Positions 24,408 through 32,157 of a stretch of DNA of 40,195 bases are shown piece by piece. Within the stretch, counting starts at the first letter, position 1. Each line of letters starts with the position of its first letter. Position numbers and translations under genes: made by a program. A model generated the notes under the pieces. The model had not been told where the DNA came from and did no database searches. It saw only the letters and a list, made by a program, of their open reading frames with translations. The DNA is from UBA1424 sp041669225 (lineage in GTDB: Bacteria; Bacillota_I; Bacilli_A; RFN20; CAG-826). The DNA lies in contig JBAYBO010000004.1 in NCBI GenBank assembly GCA_041669225.1, positions 1 to 40,195 on the forward strand, read 5' to 3'.

Positions 24408-24950
24408 ATGAACAACGAAGGACATTGGCTTAGAATCCAAGCTTATAAACATAATGGAGAACTGCACCGCGCCTGGAGTCATGGCTTTGTGCTAGAAGAT
24501 AATGAAAACCATATTATCTTAATTTCTGTTCGCTCGAGCGTCATCGAACACGACGGACGAAAATGGCATACTAGAGAACCAGCCGTTTTCATCTTCTTTA
24601 AAAAAGAATGGATGAATGTCATTGCTATGCTTAAAGATGATGGCAAAGACATCTCTTACTATGTAAATATCGCCTCTCCGGCGATAATTCACGCGAATTG
24701 TATTAAATATATCGATTATGATTTAGACATTAAACTCTTTCCGGGTGGATCGACAAAACTTCTTGATCAAAATGAGTACGAACGGCACGCCTATTCACTT
24801 GATTACAGTGATAAAATCAAAAAGGCTTTGGCTATCTCAGTCAATAACATTTACGAGATGATAAAAAAACGTGATTTCCCTTTTATCGACGAGGAGATTC
24901 ACGCTCTTTATAATGAGTTTGTTGAACACTTCACCAAGGTCAGAATTTAA
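24408..24950 (+). CDS. Nucleoside tri/diphosphate phosphatase (DUF402, YgaC-like)
   Basis: A 180-residue cytoplasmic enzyme with AGGAAG before the ATG. It closely follows the YgaC/SAV1869 pattern: Ile-Gln-Ala-Tyr-Lys-His-Asn-Gly, Leu-His-Arg-Ala-Trp, Gly-Arg-Lys-Trp-His-Thr-Arg-Glu-Pro-Ala near residue 50, Lys-Lys-Glu-Trp-Met-Asn-Val, Tyr-Tyr-Val-Asn-Ile-Ala-Ser-Pro and Lys-Tyr-Ile-Asp-Tyr-Asp-Leu-Asp near 98-106. The acidic and Tyr-rich core holds the metals. The staphylococcal protein removes phosphate from nucleoside tri- and diphosphates. Length is normal for the family. The last 11 bases overlap the convergent reductase gene. Confidence 0.9.
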   Translation: MNNEGHWLRIQAYKHNGELHRAWSHGFVLEDNENHIILISVRSSVIEHDGRKWHTREPAVFIFFKKEWMNVIAMLKDDGKDISYYVNIASPAIIHANCIKYIDYDLDIKLFPGGSTKLLDQNEYERHAYSLDYSDKIKKALAISVNNIYEMIKKRDFPFIDEEIHALYNEFVEHFTKVRI

Positions 24951-25833
24951 GAATAAGATTTAAGATTGAATCGGCGTCTCTAAGACCATCGCCGATTCTT
25001 TTTATTTTTCCCGGCATGCCGATGGCATCGCCGGCGACATAAACACGATTTAAGACGCAACGGTATTCATCACAAATAATACCGGTATTTTGTTTTGGGA
25101 CATTGAAGACGACAGGACTTGGAATATTACCAAAATTTACCAGGATGTAGTCAATATATAAATCTTTGCTCGTATCTTCTTCAGCATGTTTAATAGTTAT
25201 ACCAATGAGGTTATTATCTTTGATGATTAACTCTTTGGGAACAAAAGGTGTACAAATTTCTATTTCCTTGATGTCTTTTATTGTTTCGAAGTTTCCGCGG
25301 AATTCTTTGCGGCGATGGACCAAATATATGTTATCGGCAATCTTTGATATTTCTTTAGCCCAGTCCAGGGCCGAATCTCCGCCTCCGAAGACGACGACGT
25401 TTTTGCCTTTTAAAAAGTCGAAACTCGTTAATGAATAAATAATATTGGAAAACTCCTTTTCTCTTGCAAGGCCGATTGGTTTTGGTTTATAAAAACCAAG
25501 TCCAGTGGCGATTATTGCATACTCAGCCTCGTACACTCCCTCTTTAGTGATGACTTCAACATAGTCCTCATAACTTTTGATATCGATGACTTCCTTTTTT
25601 AAGTGAAAATTATCGAGATTGACGTCTTGTGCAAGCAAAGAAATATAATCTTTCGCGAGAATGCTTTTGATGGTGGCGAGATCAACAATCTCTTTTTCGG
25701 GATAAAGAGCGGTTAACTGTCCTCCGATTACGTCTCCTGCTTCTAAGACGAGATGCGAAATATTTGCCTTGTTTAGACAACCGGCGAGATATAAACCGAC
25801 AGGACCTGCTCCGATAACAATAACTTTTTTCAT
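24940..25833 (-). CDS. Ferredoxin-NADP(+) reductase, YumC-like flavoprotein
   Basis: A 297-residue protein. The ATG at 25833 is used (TAGGT about five bases before it), since it starts directly at the FAD-binding strand Lys-Lys-Val-Ile-Val-Ile-Gly-Ala-Gly-Pro-Val-Gly. Next come Ile-Gly-Gly-Gln-Leu-Thr-Ala-Leu-Tyr-Pro-Glu-Lys near 41, the NADPH motif Gly-Gly-Gly-Asp-Ser-Ala near 150, His-Arg-Arg soon after, and Ala-Gly-Asp-Ala near 264. There is no Cys-x-x-Cys pair, so it is not a thioredoxin reductase. It is shorter than Bacillus YumC (about 330) and lacks most of its C-terminal tail. It should pass electrons between NADPH and ferredoxin or flavodoxin. Confidence 0.85.
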   Translation of the reverse strand: MKKVIVIGAGPVGLYLAGCLNKANISHLVLEAGDVIGGQLTALYPEKEIVDLATIKSILAKDYISLLAQDVNLDNFHLKKEVIDIKSYEDYVEVITKEGVYEAEYAIIATGLGFYKPKPIGLAREKEFSNIIYSLTSFDFLKGKNVVVFGGGDSALDWAKEISKIADNIYLVHRRKEFRGNFETIKDIKEIEICTPFVPKELIIKDNNLIGITIKHAEEDTSKDLYIDYILVNFGNIPSPVVFNVPKQNTGIICDEYRCVLNRVYVAGDAIGMPGKIKRIGDGLRDADSILNLILKF

Positions 25834-25902
25834 AAACCTACGAAGTATTATACTATACATCCGCATATTTGTTATAATTGCTAACGAAAGTTGGTGGCAA
25901 GC

Positions 25903-26370
25903 TTGAAATACATATTTATTTCAAAATCAGTTGAAGAAACGCAGAGAGTCGCAAAGCGGCTCGCTGAGAATTTGTTTCCGGGTGCAGTTATTACTTTGAA
26001 TGGACCTTTAGGAAGCGGCAAGACGACGTTTGTCGGCGGTGTCGCGAAAGGTCTTGATATTAATGAAAGAATTATTTCTCCAACCTTTAATATATTAAAA
26101 TGCTACTTTGAAGCTCGCCTTTTGATGTTTCACATCGATGCCTATCGCCTAGAAAACCGCGATAGCGAACTTGGCCTTGAGGAGTTTATCGAAGGAGAGG
26201 GTGTCACTTTAATTGAATGGCCTGATTACATTAAATCCCTTATTCCCGAGAATCATCTTCGAATTGCGATTGAGCCGCTTAAGGAAGACTCTCGTCGTCT
26301 GACTATTGAAAGTTTCGGGCAGGCATATGAAGAAATTATTAAGGCATTACAGGAGAGCGAAAATGTATAG
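25903..26370 (+). CDS. tsaE: tRNA t6A synthesis ATPase TsaE
   Basis: About 155 residues. The frame opens at a TTG at 25891, but the TTG at 25903, six bases after GGTGG, gives the normal TsaE N-terminus; the start is therefore uncertain. Walker A Gly-Pro-Leu-Gly-Ser-Gly-Lys-Thr-Thr is near 35-43, with Ser-Pro-Thr-Phe-Asn near 63, His-Ile-Asp-Ala-Tyr-Arg-Leu near 78 and Ile-Glu-Trp near 102, all typical. TsaE powers the TsaB-TsaD complex that puts threonylcarbamoyl on A37 of ANN-reading tRNAs. TATAAT at 25873-25878 is a likely -10. First gene of tsaE-tsaB-rimI-tsaD. Confidence 0.92.
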   Translation: MKYIFISKSVEETQRVAKRLAENLFPGAVITLNGPLGSGKTTFVGGVAKGLDINERIISPTFNILKCYFEARLLMFHIDAYRLENRDSELGLEEFIEGEGVTLIEWPDYIKSLIPENHLRIAIEPLKEDSRRLTIESFGQAYEEIIKALQESENV

Positions 26371-26956
26371 TCTCCTTCTTGACAGTGCGAACCGCGACTT
26401 AAATGTTGGCATCGTTAAAGACGATATAATTATCGACCGTATTTCCTATACCGCCTGGCAACGGCAAAGTGAATTAATGGTCAAAGAAATCAACGATATA
26501 TTTAAACGTAATCGAATGGTGGCTAAAGACCTTGACGAAGTAATTGTCACCATCGGACCTGGATCGTATACCGGCATTCGCATCGCTTTGACAATTGCGA
26601 AGACTTTCGCGTTTGCTCTGAATCTTAAAATCTATGCCATTTCCTCGTTAATCGCTCAAAAAGAGCCTAATTCTCGAACCATTTCCCTAATTAACGCACG
26701 CAGCAACCGCAGTTATGTCGCCATCTATGATCGAGACGGAAAAGTATTGGCCGAAGAAAAAGTTTGGTTAAATGATGAGCTCTTAAAATGGATTGAAGGC
26801 AATTCTGATTTTATCGTTTCTGGGGACGCGAAATATTTAGGCGTGGATGCCTATAACCCAGATATATTACGAGGCATGCTTGATGCTAAACTTAAAGCTT
26901 TGCCGGTTGATAATATTCTTACGCTTAAACCGGTTTATCTAAAGGATTTGTTATGA
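26363..26956 (+). CDS. tsaB: tRNA t6A synthesis protein TsaB
   Basis: A 197-residue protein; the ATG at 26363 overlaps the tsaE end by eight bases and has AGGAGAG ideally placed. It starts with the ASKHA-fold strand Leu-Leu-Leu-Asp-Ser-Ala-Asn-Arg. Gly-Pro-Gly-Ser-Tyr-Thr-Gly-Ile-Arg near 65 is the TsaB hallmark. Shorter than E. coli TsaB (231), as in some Firmicutes-type forms. It is the scaffold partner of TsaD and has no catalytic metal site itself. Confidence 0.93.
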   Translation: MYSLLLDSANRDLNVGIVKDDIIIDRISYTAWQRQSELMVKEINDIFKRNRMVAKDLDEVIVTIGPGSYTGIRIALTIAKTFAFALNLKIYAISSLIAQKEPNSRTISLINARSNRSYVAIYDRDGKVLAEEKVWLNDELLKWIEGNSDFIVSGDAKYLGVDAYNPDILRGMLDAKLKALPVDNILTLKPVYLKDLL

Positions 26957-27423
26957 GTGTAGAAATAAATCTCCGCTTAATGGAAAGCAAAGATTTAAAT
27001 CGTGTTTTGGAAATTGAAAATGAATCGTTTCTTTCCCCTTGGAAACGACAGGATTTGCTTTATGAACTCAACGAGAATCCGATTAATGTTATTTATGTTT
27101 TGGAGGTTATTGAAAATAGTACAAAAGAAATCGCTGGATTTATTGATTTCATGATTACTTTTTCCTCGAGCACAATCTCACAAATCGCGGTTGCTAAGAA
27201 ATATCGAAATATGCAAGTAGGTTCTAAGCTACTTAATCGGATGATTGAGCATTTAAAAAGTGAATATGACGAAGAAGTGGAAACGATTACTTTAGAAGTA
27301 AGAACCCACAATAAAACAGCAATTGCCTTTTACGAAAAATATGGATTCGAAGCTGTCATGATTAAGCCGGATTACTATAGTAACGGCGATGATGCTTTGT
27401 ATATGATTAGGAGATTAATTTAG
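26953..27423 (+). CDS. rimI: Ribosomal protein S18 alanine N-acetyltransferase
   Basis: A 156-residue GNAT-fold enzyme overlapping tsaB by four bases (ATGA). Glu-Asn-Glu-Ser-Phe...Pro-Trp at 22-30 is typical of RimI; the acetyl-CoA loop is Arg-Asn-Met-Gln-Val-Gly-Ser-Lys-Leu-Leu near 86-95; and Leu-Glu-Val-Arg followed by Asn-Lys-Thr-Ala-Ile-Ala-Phe-Tyr-Glu-Lys-Tyr-Gly-Phe is the C-terminal acyltransferase motif. Its place between tsaB and tsaD is the common Firmicutes order. It likely acetylates the N-terminus of S18 or a similar target. Confidence 0.92.
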   Translation: MSVEINLRLMESKDLNRVLEIENESFLSPWKRQDLLYELNENPINVIYVLEVIENSTKEIAGFIDFMITFSSSTISQIAVAKKYRNMQVGSKLLNRMIEHLKSEYDEEVETITLEVRTHNKTAIAFYEKYGFEAVMIKPDYYSNGDDALYMIRRLI

Positions 27424-27424
27424 T

Positions 27425-28435
27425 ATGGCTTTGATCTTAGCGATTGAATCAAGCTGCGATGAAACAGCGGTGGCCATCACCAAAGATGGGGCTTTACTTA
27501 GTAATATCGTCGCGACCCAAATCGAAATGCATAAAAAGTATGGTGGTGTCATGCCGGAGATGGCTGCCCGTTTACACGCTGAAAACATCACGATTGTTTT
27601 AAAAGAAGCTTTAGAAAAAGCCGAGATTAAACTCGAAGATGTCGATGCCTTTGCTTTTACAAGAGGTCCGGGTCTAATCGGCGCCCTTCATGTTGGCATG
27701 CAAATGGCTAAAACCCTGGCGTTGATTTATCATAAGCCACTCATCCCTGTTCATCATCTCGCCGCGCATATTTACGCGAACGAATACATCAAGCCCTTTA
27801 AGTTTCCGATGCTTTGTACAGTTGTTTCCGGCGGCAACACCGAATTAGTTTATATGGCCAAGCATCTTGATTTTAAGATTGTGGGAGAAACAAAAGATGA
27901 CGCGGTTGGTGAATGTTTTGATAAAGTCGCCCGTGTTTTAGGACTTCCTTACCCTGGTGGCTTGCCAATTGATAGGAACGCGAAACTAGGTAACCCAACT
28001 TATAAATTGCCGACTCCCTATATTAACGGAGGTTTTGACTTTTCGTACTCAGGTTTAAAAACAGCGGTTGTTAATCTCGTTAATTCGTTAAAGCAAAAAG
28101 GCGAGGAAATTAACCTTCCTGATATGTGCAAATCATTTCAAGATATCGCGATTGGCATGGTTGTTGATAAAACAATAAAAGCCGCGAAACATTATCAAGT
28201 TAAGCAGGTTGTGCTGGCCGGAGGCGTCTCTGCCAACTCATATTTAAGAGAACAAATTAGTAATCATTTCGTTAATAGCGAGATTGATGTTATCATTCCG
28301 CCCTTATGGGCGACAACTGATAATGCCGCGATGATTGCCAAATTAGCTGACCATCTATATGAGCGTCAATTATTTGCCGGAATGGATATTGGTGTCGATC
28401 CCAATTGGCGAATTTCCGATTACGACAAATTTTGA
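27425..28435 (+). CDS. tsaD: tRNA N6-threonylcarbamoyladenosine synthase TsaD
   Basis: A 336-residue enzyme starting one base after rimI, with AGGAG inside the rimI end. It opens with Leu-Ala-Ile-Glu-Ser-Ser-Cys-Asp-Glu-Thr. The metal-binding histidines are in His-His-Leu-Ala-Ala-His near 110-115, with Ser-Gly-Gly-Asn-Thr-Glu-Leu near 138, Asp-Asp-Ala-Val-Gly-Glu near 158-163, Pro-Gly-Gly and Gly-Gly-Val-Ser-Ala-Asn near 264. All catalytic features are present and length is normal. It moves the threonylcarbamoyl group from its AMP ester to tRNA A37. It ends in TGA, evidence that TGA is stop here. Confidence 0.96.
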   Translation: MALILAIESSCDETAVAITKDGALLSNIVATQIEMHKKYGGVMPEMAARLHAENITIVLKEALEKAEIKLEDVDAFAFTRGPGLIGALHVGMQMAKTLALIYHKPLIPVHHLAAHIYANEYIKPFKFPMLCTVVSGGNTELVYMAKHLDFKIVGETKDDAVGECFDKVARVLGLPYPGGLPIDRNAKLGNPTYKLPTPYINGGFDFSYSGLKTAVVNLVNSLKQKGEEINLPDMCKSFQDIAIGMVVDKTIKAAKHYQVKQVVLAGGVSANSYLREQISNHFVNSEIDVIIPPLWATTDNAAMIAKLADHLYERQLFAGMDIGVDPNWRISDYDKF

Positions 28436-28442
28436 TTTGTAA

Positions 28443-28471
28443 GTGATATATAAACTGTTAATTGATATAAT
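28443..28471 (+). promoter_or_regulatory. Promoter of asnS
   Basis: GTGATA (28443-28448), 17 bases, perfect TATAAT (28466-28471) with an extended TG one base before. Start near 28478; CGGAG precedes the ATG at 28498. The leader is only about 20 bases, so no T-box fits. Confidence 0.55.
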
Positions 28472-28497
28472 TAAAAAACGAGCAGCGGAGTAAAAAT

Positions 28498-29898
28498 ATG
28501 GAACCTTTAAGCATTACTGTTTATGACCTTTATGTCATTACCTATGGGGATGACGAAGAATTTAAAGAAAAACTAAAACAAGGCGTATACCTTGAGGGTT
28601 GGGTCAAATCAAACCGTGATAACAAGGCGGTTGGTTTCATTGATTTTAACGATGGTACGAACTTTAAAGGCATCCAATTAGTCTACTCTCGTGAGAATCT
28701 TGAAAACTACGAGACAATATCAAAAATTAAAACCGGTTCTTCAATTCGGGTGGTGGGTGATTTTGTTTTAACTCCCGAGGCCAAGCAACCATTTGAAATT
28801 CACGTTAAGGAACTTGAAGTCGTTGGCGAATGTGCGGATGATTTCCCTTTGCAAAAGAAATATCACTCAGTTGAGTTTTTAAGAGACATTGCTCATTTAA
28901 GAGCAAGAACGAATACCTTTAGCGCCGTCTTCCGTGTTCGTAACGTTTTAACGATGGCGATTCATACCTTTTTTCAAGAACAAAACTTCATTTATGTTCA
29001 TACGCCGATTATTACCGGCAGTGACGCAGAAGGCGCGGGAGCGACTTTTTCGGTCGTGACCGGCGAAAAGAAAACTAACGTATTTTTTGGAAAAGACGCC
29101 GCCTTAACCGTCAGTGGTCAGCTTCATGTTGAAGCTTTCGCAATGGCCTTTCGTGATGTATATACGTTTGGTCCGACTTTTCGAGCTGAGAATTCGAATA
29201 CCCCTCGTCACGCGAGTGAGTTTTGGATGATCGAACCAGAAATCGCCTTCGCTGATTTAGGCGATGATATGGAACTGATTGAAGCTTGTGTTAAATACTG
29301 TATTGAATACGTGTTAGATCGTTGTCCATTAGAAATGGAATTCTTTAATAACATACTAGATCAGTCACATACTTTACTAGATCGTCTGAATGCTTTGTTA
29401 GAGTCTGATTTTAAGAAGATGACGTATACGGAAGCGATTGATTTATTAGTTAAGGCCGTCAAAGACGGAGTTAAGTTTGATAACCCCGATGTCGTTTGGG
29501 GCATGGACTTGCAAAGCGAACACGAACGTTATATTACCGAGAAGGTTGTTAACGGTCCGGTCTTTTTGATTAATTATCCCCAAGAACTCAAGGCTTTCTA
29601 TATGTATCAAAACGATGATGGCAAAACGGTCGCGGCTTGTGACCTTTTAGTGCCTTATGTCGGTGAACTCGTCGGTGGATCACAACGCGAAGATCGTTAT
29701 GACCTATTAAAAGATAAGATGGAAGCCTTAAACCTTCTTCCTGACTTATCTTGGTACCTTGATTTACGTAAATACGGCGGTTGCCCCCATGCCGGTTTTG
29801 GCATCGGCTTTGACCGTTTATTAATGTATATTACGGGAATCAACAACATTCGTGACGTCCAGCCTTACCCCAGATCGGCAAATGCTTTAAAATATTAA
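28498..29898 (+). CDS. asnS: Asparaginyl-tRNA synthetase
   Basis: A 466-residue class IIb synthetase of normal length. The OB-fold anticodon domain covers about 1-120 (Leu-Glu-Gly-Trp-Val-Lys-Ser-Asn-Arg-Asp near 31). The catalytic domain has Thr-Pro-Ile-Ile-Thr near 170, Thr-Val-Ser-Gly-Gln-Leu near 200, motif 2 as Phe-Arg-Ala-Glu-Asn-Ser-Asn-Thr-Pro-Arg-His near 226, and motif 3 as Gly-Phe-Gly-Ile-Gly-Phe-Asp-Arg near 442. The Asn-specific rather than Asp-specific features (Glu-Asn-Ser-Asn-Thr-x-Arg-His) support AsnRS. It charges tRNA-Asn directly, although GatCAB is encoded 7 kb downstream. A tiny membrane protein gene follows one base after its stop. Confidence 0.95.
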   Translation: MEPLSITVYDLYVITYGDDEEFKEKLKQGVYLEGWVKSNRDNKAVGFIDFNDGTNFKGIQLVYSRENLENYETISKIKTGSSIRVVGDFVLTPEAKQPFEIHVKELEVVGECADDFPLQKKYHSVEFLRDIAHLRARTNTFSAVFRVRNVLTMAIHTFFQEQNFIYVHTPIITGSDAEGAGATFSVVTGEKKTNVFFGKDAALTVSGQLHVEAFAMAFRDVYTFGPTFRAENSNTPRHASEFWMIEPEIAFADLGDDMELIEACVKYCIEYVLDRCPLEMEFFNNILDQSHTLLDRLNALLESDFKKMTYTEAIDLLVKAVKDGVKFDNPDVVWGMDLQSEHERYITEKVVNGPVFLINYPQELKAFYMYQNDDGKTVAACDLLVPYVGELVGGSQREDRYDLLKDKMEALNLLPDLSWYLDLRKYGGCPHAGFGIGFDRLLMYITGINNIRDVQPYPRSANALKY

Positions 29899-29899
29899 T

Positions 29900-30070
29900 A
29901 TGGCTGATATCAAAGAAAAAACCGCAGAAGAAATCGCGGAAATAAAGAAAAAACAAAAGGCTCTTTCGAGCCGGCGGATTTTTATTCTTTTTGTCGTGAT
30001 TGATATTTTGCTCGTTGGAGTCGTGCTTTACGAAATGATTTTCATTGCTTTAGAAGCATTTAAATCGTAA
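29900..30070 (+). CDS. 56-residue single-pass membrane protein after asnS
   Basis: An ATG one base after the asnS stop opens a 56-residue frame. Residues 1-26 are charged and rich in Glu, Lys and Ala (Thr-Ala-Glu-Glu-Ile-Ala-Glu-Ile-Lys-Lys-Lys), probably helical, ending in Arg-Arg. Residues 27-50 form one hydrophobic helix, and the end is Ala-Phe-Lys-Ser. The layout predicts N-in membrane insertion. There is no separate ribosome site, so translation would depend on coupling to asnS. The terminator overlaps its stop, placing the gene within the asnS message. I know no family for it. Confidence 0.7.
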   Translation: MADIKEKTAEEIAEIKKKQKALSSRRIFILFVVIDILLVGVVLYEMIFIALEAFKS

Positions 30071-30090
30071 TAATTTCGATTTAAATTTTT
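30059..30090 (+). terminator. Terminator of the asnS unit, overlapping the small gene's stop
   Basis: A nine-pair stem, TTTAAATCG (30059-30067) with CGATTTAAA (30077-30085), nine-base loop, then five T residues. The stem is A/T rich but long. It lies just past the stop of the converging membrane protein gene and might act on both strands. Confidence 0.65.
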
Positions 30091-30093
30091 AAT

Positions 30094-30771
30094 TTATTGA
30101 ATCGGGGGCAAAGGATTGTCGATTGGATTTTTGGTCGCGTCATAATTTTCGAGACTCTTCTCAAAAGCCTTTTTAGATAGAACGAGAATCCTCCATGTCC
30201 GGGCGATAAATGCCTGAACGCAGACGATATACCAAATCGCTCCGGTTAAGAAAATAGGGACAAAGACATATGAAGGCCATGCCTTGGCTGATAAATAAGG
30301 TTCGGAAATAATCGGTGGCCAGTCAGAGACGATTTCGATGCCGAAGAAAGTTGATTTAGGGGCATTAGGGAAATCAAAGATAAAAAATAAAGTGGTGAAA
30401 CCTTCGCCATCCGTGCCATCCGTGCCGAAGTAGTCAAAGACATTTAAATCCCAGTGATTGGCAACAGCCATATATGTAATTAAGAAGGCGGCAGACACTA
30501 ATAAAATAAGGAAAGGAATCCAGCTTTGTAAAAAAAGCAGGCGATGGTTCTTTTTAAAACCGACGCGCCGGAAGTGCCGCGGGCTTTTTACAGCTTTGGT
30601 ACGCACTAAATCGTACATAAAAGTATCCGCACGTTTCGCCTGTGAGGTCATGATGCGTTTGACGACTAACCCAAGAAGGCCGATTAATACGAAAAGCAAA
30701 ATGACGACCGCTAGTAATACTAGCAGTAATCTTTTTTCGTTTTCACTGATTTTAATTAAAAAGGGAATCAT
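30094..30771 (-). CDS. Membrane protein of unknown function (third gene of a minus-strand operon)
   Basis: A 225-residue protein overlapping the previous gene by four bases. Hydrophobic helices lie at about 14-37, 84-104 and 167-190. The loop between the last two (about 105-165) is aromatic and acidic and should face outward, with a Gly-Thr-Asp-Gly-Thr-Asp-Gly run. The segment between helices 1 and 2 is basic (Arg-His-Phe-Arg-Arg, Lys-Lys-Asn-His-Arg), so cytoplasmic. The C-terminal tail is polar and ends in prolines. I do not recognise a family. Its function is probably tied to the two genes upstream. Confidence 0.7.
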   Translation of the reverse strand: MIPFLIKISENEKRLLLVLLAVVILLFVLIGLLGLVVKRIMTSQAKRADTFMYDLVRTKAVKSPRHFRRVGFKKNHRLLFLQSWIPFLILLVSAAFLITYMAVANHWDLNVFDYFGTDGTDGEGFTTLFFIFDFPNAPKSTFFGIEIVSDWPPIISEPYLSAKAWPSYVFVPIFLTGAIWYIVCVQAFIARTWRILVLSKKAFEKSLENYDATKNPIDNPLPPIQ

Positions 30772-31169
30772 TGTTCATCCTTCATATCTTCTTCTTCGAC
30801 GTCAATTGGTTTAGCGTCAATTTCTTTGACTTCGGGTTGATCGATAAATTGACCGGGTTGAGGCGGATAAGGATATCCAGGATAGCCGAAAGGCGGATAG
30901 GGATAGGGATAAGGACCGGGTTGAGATTGAGGATTATTCTTTGTTTCTCTATCAGCCCTAGCTTTTTCGATAACTTGTTTAGCCTCAATATCTTCTGGCA
31001 AGTCGCTAAATATGCTTTTGCCGGCAAAAAATAAAATAATCATTTTTAGGAATAAAAAAATCATTACCACAGCCGTATATACAACATAGATTGCTAAGAT
31101 GGCAAGAAAGAATGGCGAAAGGATGACGTAAAGAATGCCTTGACCAAAGATTTGCAAAAATTTAATCAT
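30768..31169 (-). CDS. Small membrane protein with Pro/Tyr/Gly-rich tail
   Basis: A 133-residue protein; AAAGGA lies about eight bases before its ATG. One long or two short helices occupy residues 10-50. A charged stretch (55-77) is followed by a Pro/Tyr/Gly-rich segment (about 80-107) built on repeated Tyr-Pro and Tyr-Pro-Pro units, and the end is acidic. Such tails resemble low-complexity PY-rich linkers that mediate protein contacts; here the partner is unknown. It starts six bases after the stop of the upstream membrane gene and overlaps the downstream one by ATGA. No family recognised. Confidence 0.7.
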   Translation of the reverse strand: MIKFLQIFGQGILYVILSPFFLAILAIYVVYTAVVMIFLFLKMIILFFAGKSIFSDLPEDIEAKQVIEKARADRETKNNPQSQPGPYPYPYPPFGYPGYPYPPQPGQFIDQPEVKEIDAKPIDVEEEDMKDEQ

Positions 31170-31174
31170 TCTTT

Positions 31175-32101
31175 TTATTCCTTTCCTGTGCTTATCATTT
31201 TATCTTTTGCCTGACGGTTAAACAATAAGTTGTTTGCCAAAGAAATAAGAGCAATCAGAACCGGAAGAAGACCAGTTAATAGAAGACCAAAGGGAGAAGA
31301 AATGATTGGATAGAGTAAGGCAAAAAGAAACATAAAGGCGAGAAGAGACCCGCCATAGGCGATAAGAACCTTATAACTCTTTTGCATGATAAAGGTAAAG
31401 GCGATAAAAAACATAAAATAAAGGCTAACGGATAAAAGCAAATACGCTCCGCTTGGAAGAAGAAAGATAAAAGGAATAATCATGATGGTGGTCCCTAATA
31501 AAATATAAGAAAAGATTGTTGTGTTAATGGGGTGGTCATTGATTTTATAGCCGAACTTATGAATCTCAGAATGAATAACAATGTAAGAAAAGATCATCTG
31601 CGTCAAAGCGAGGTAAAATAAAAAACTCGGAACGATGATATCGACATTCGTAGAACTCGTTAACTGCAAGATGCCTTTAAAGGTATCGATGATGTTGACA
31701 TCAAAGATTACATTAATAAGAGGAAGAGTTAAAGCCGTGAATAATCCCTGTGCAATACTGGTGATTAAAATAATCCAGACAGCGTGAAGCTTATATTTTA
31801 TAAAAAGGCCAAAGATATAGCCGGTTATGATCGAAGGAATGACGTAGAAGATTGTAAACGACATATCGAAGATAGTAATGAGCAGACATATAATAATTGT
31901 CGCTATTGCATAGATTGGATAGTATTTGTGTTTGCAAAACAAAAAGACGACGGCCGAACTAAGTGGCAGGACAATCATTAAAAATAAAGAAAGGGCTGGC
32001 ACTAAAGCCGCCAGTAAGGAAAAGATGGCGTTAATCGCCGCCATGATGGCCATATAAGTGATGTTTTGCACTAGCGTCTCGCGCTTAGTCAATAAACTCA
32101 T
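31175..32101 (-). CDS. Polytopic membrane protein, possibly YybS/DUF2232-like
   Basis: A 308-residue protein with about eight hydrophobic helices and very short loops. The N-terminus has Ala-Ile-Met-Ala-Ala-Ile-Asn-Ala-Ile near residue 18, followed by Pro-Leu-Ser-Ser-Ala and a Phe-Cys-Lys-His-Lys-Tyr-Tyr turn. That organisation resembles YybS (DUF2232) or an ECF-type S component, but no decisive motif is seen. First gene of a three-gene minus-strand operon with tight spacing. Transport or membrane organisation is possible; no substrate can be given. Confidence 0.7.
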   Translation of the reverse strand: MSLLTKRETLVQNITYMAIMAAINAIFSLLAALVPALSLFLMIVLPLSSAVVFLFCKHKYYPIYAIATIIICLLITIFDMSFTIFYVIPSIITGYIFGLFIKYKLHAVWIILITSIAQGLFTALTLPLINVIFDVNIIDTFKGILQLTSSTNVDIIVPSFLFYLALTQMIFSYIVIHSEIHKFGYKINDHPINTTIFSYILLGTTIMIIPFIFLLPSGAYLLLSVSLYFMFFIAFTFIMQKSYKVLIAYGGSLLAFMFLFALLYPIISSPFGLLLTGLLPVLIALISLANNLLFNRQAKDKMISTGKE

Positions 32102-32157
32102 ATCGTTATTTTAGCATAAGCAATAAATAATATTGTTTTGCTTCTTATCTATTATTG

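Noticed and set aside
24940..25833. Thioredoxin reductase call for the flavoprotein
   Set aside because: No Cys-x-x-Cys redox pair is present and the Gly-Gly-Gln-Leu-x-Ala-Leu-Tyr-Pro-Glu-Lys stretch marks YumC-type ferredoxin-NADP reductases.
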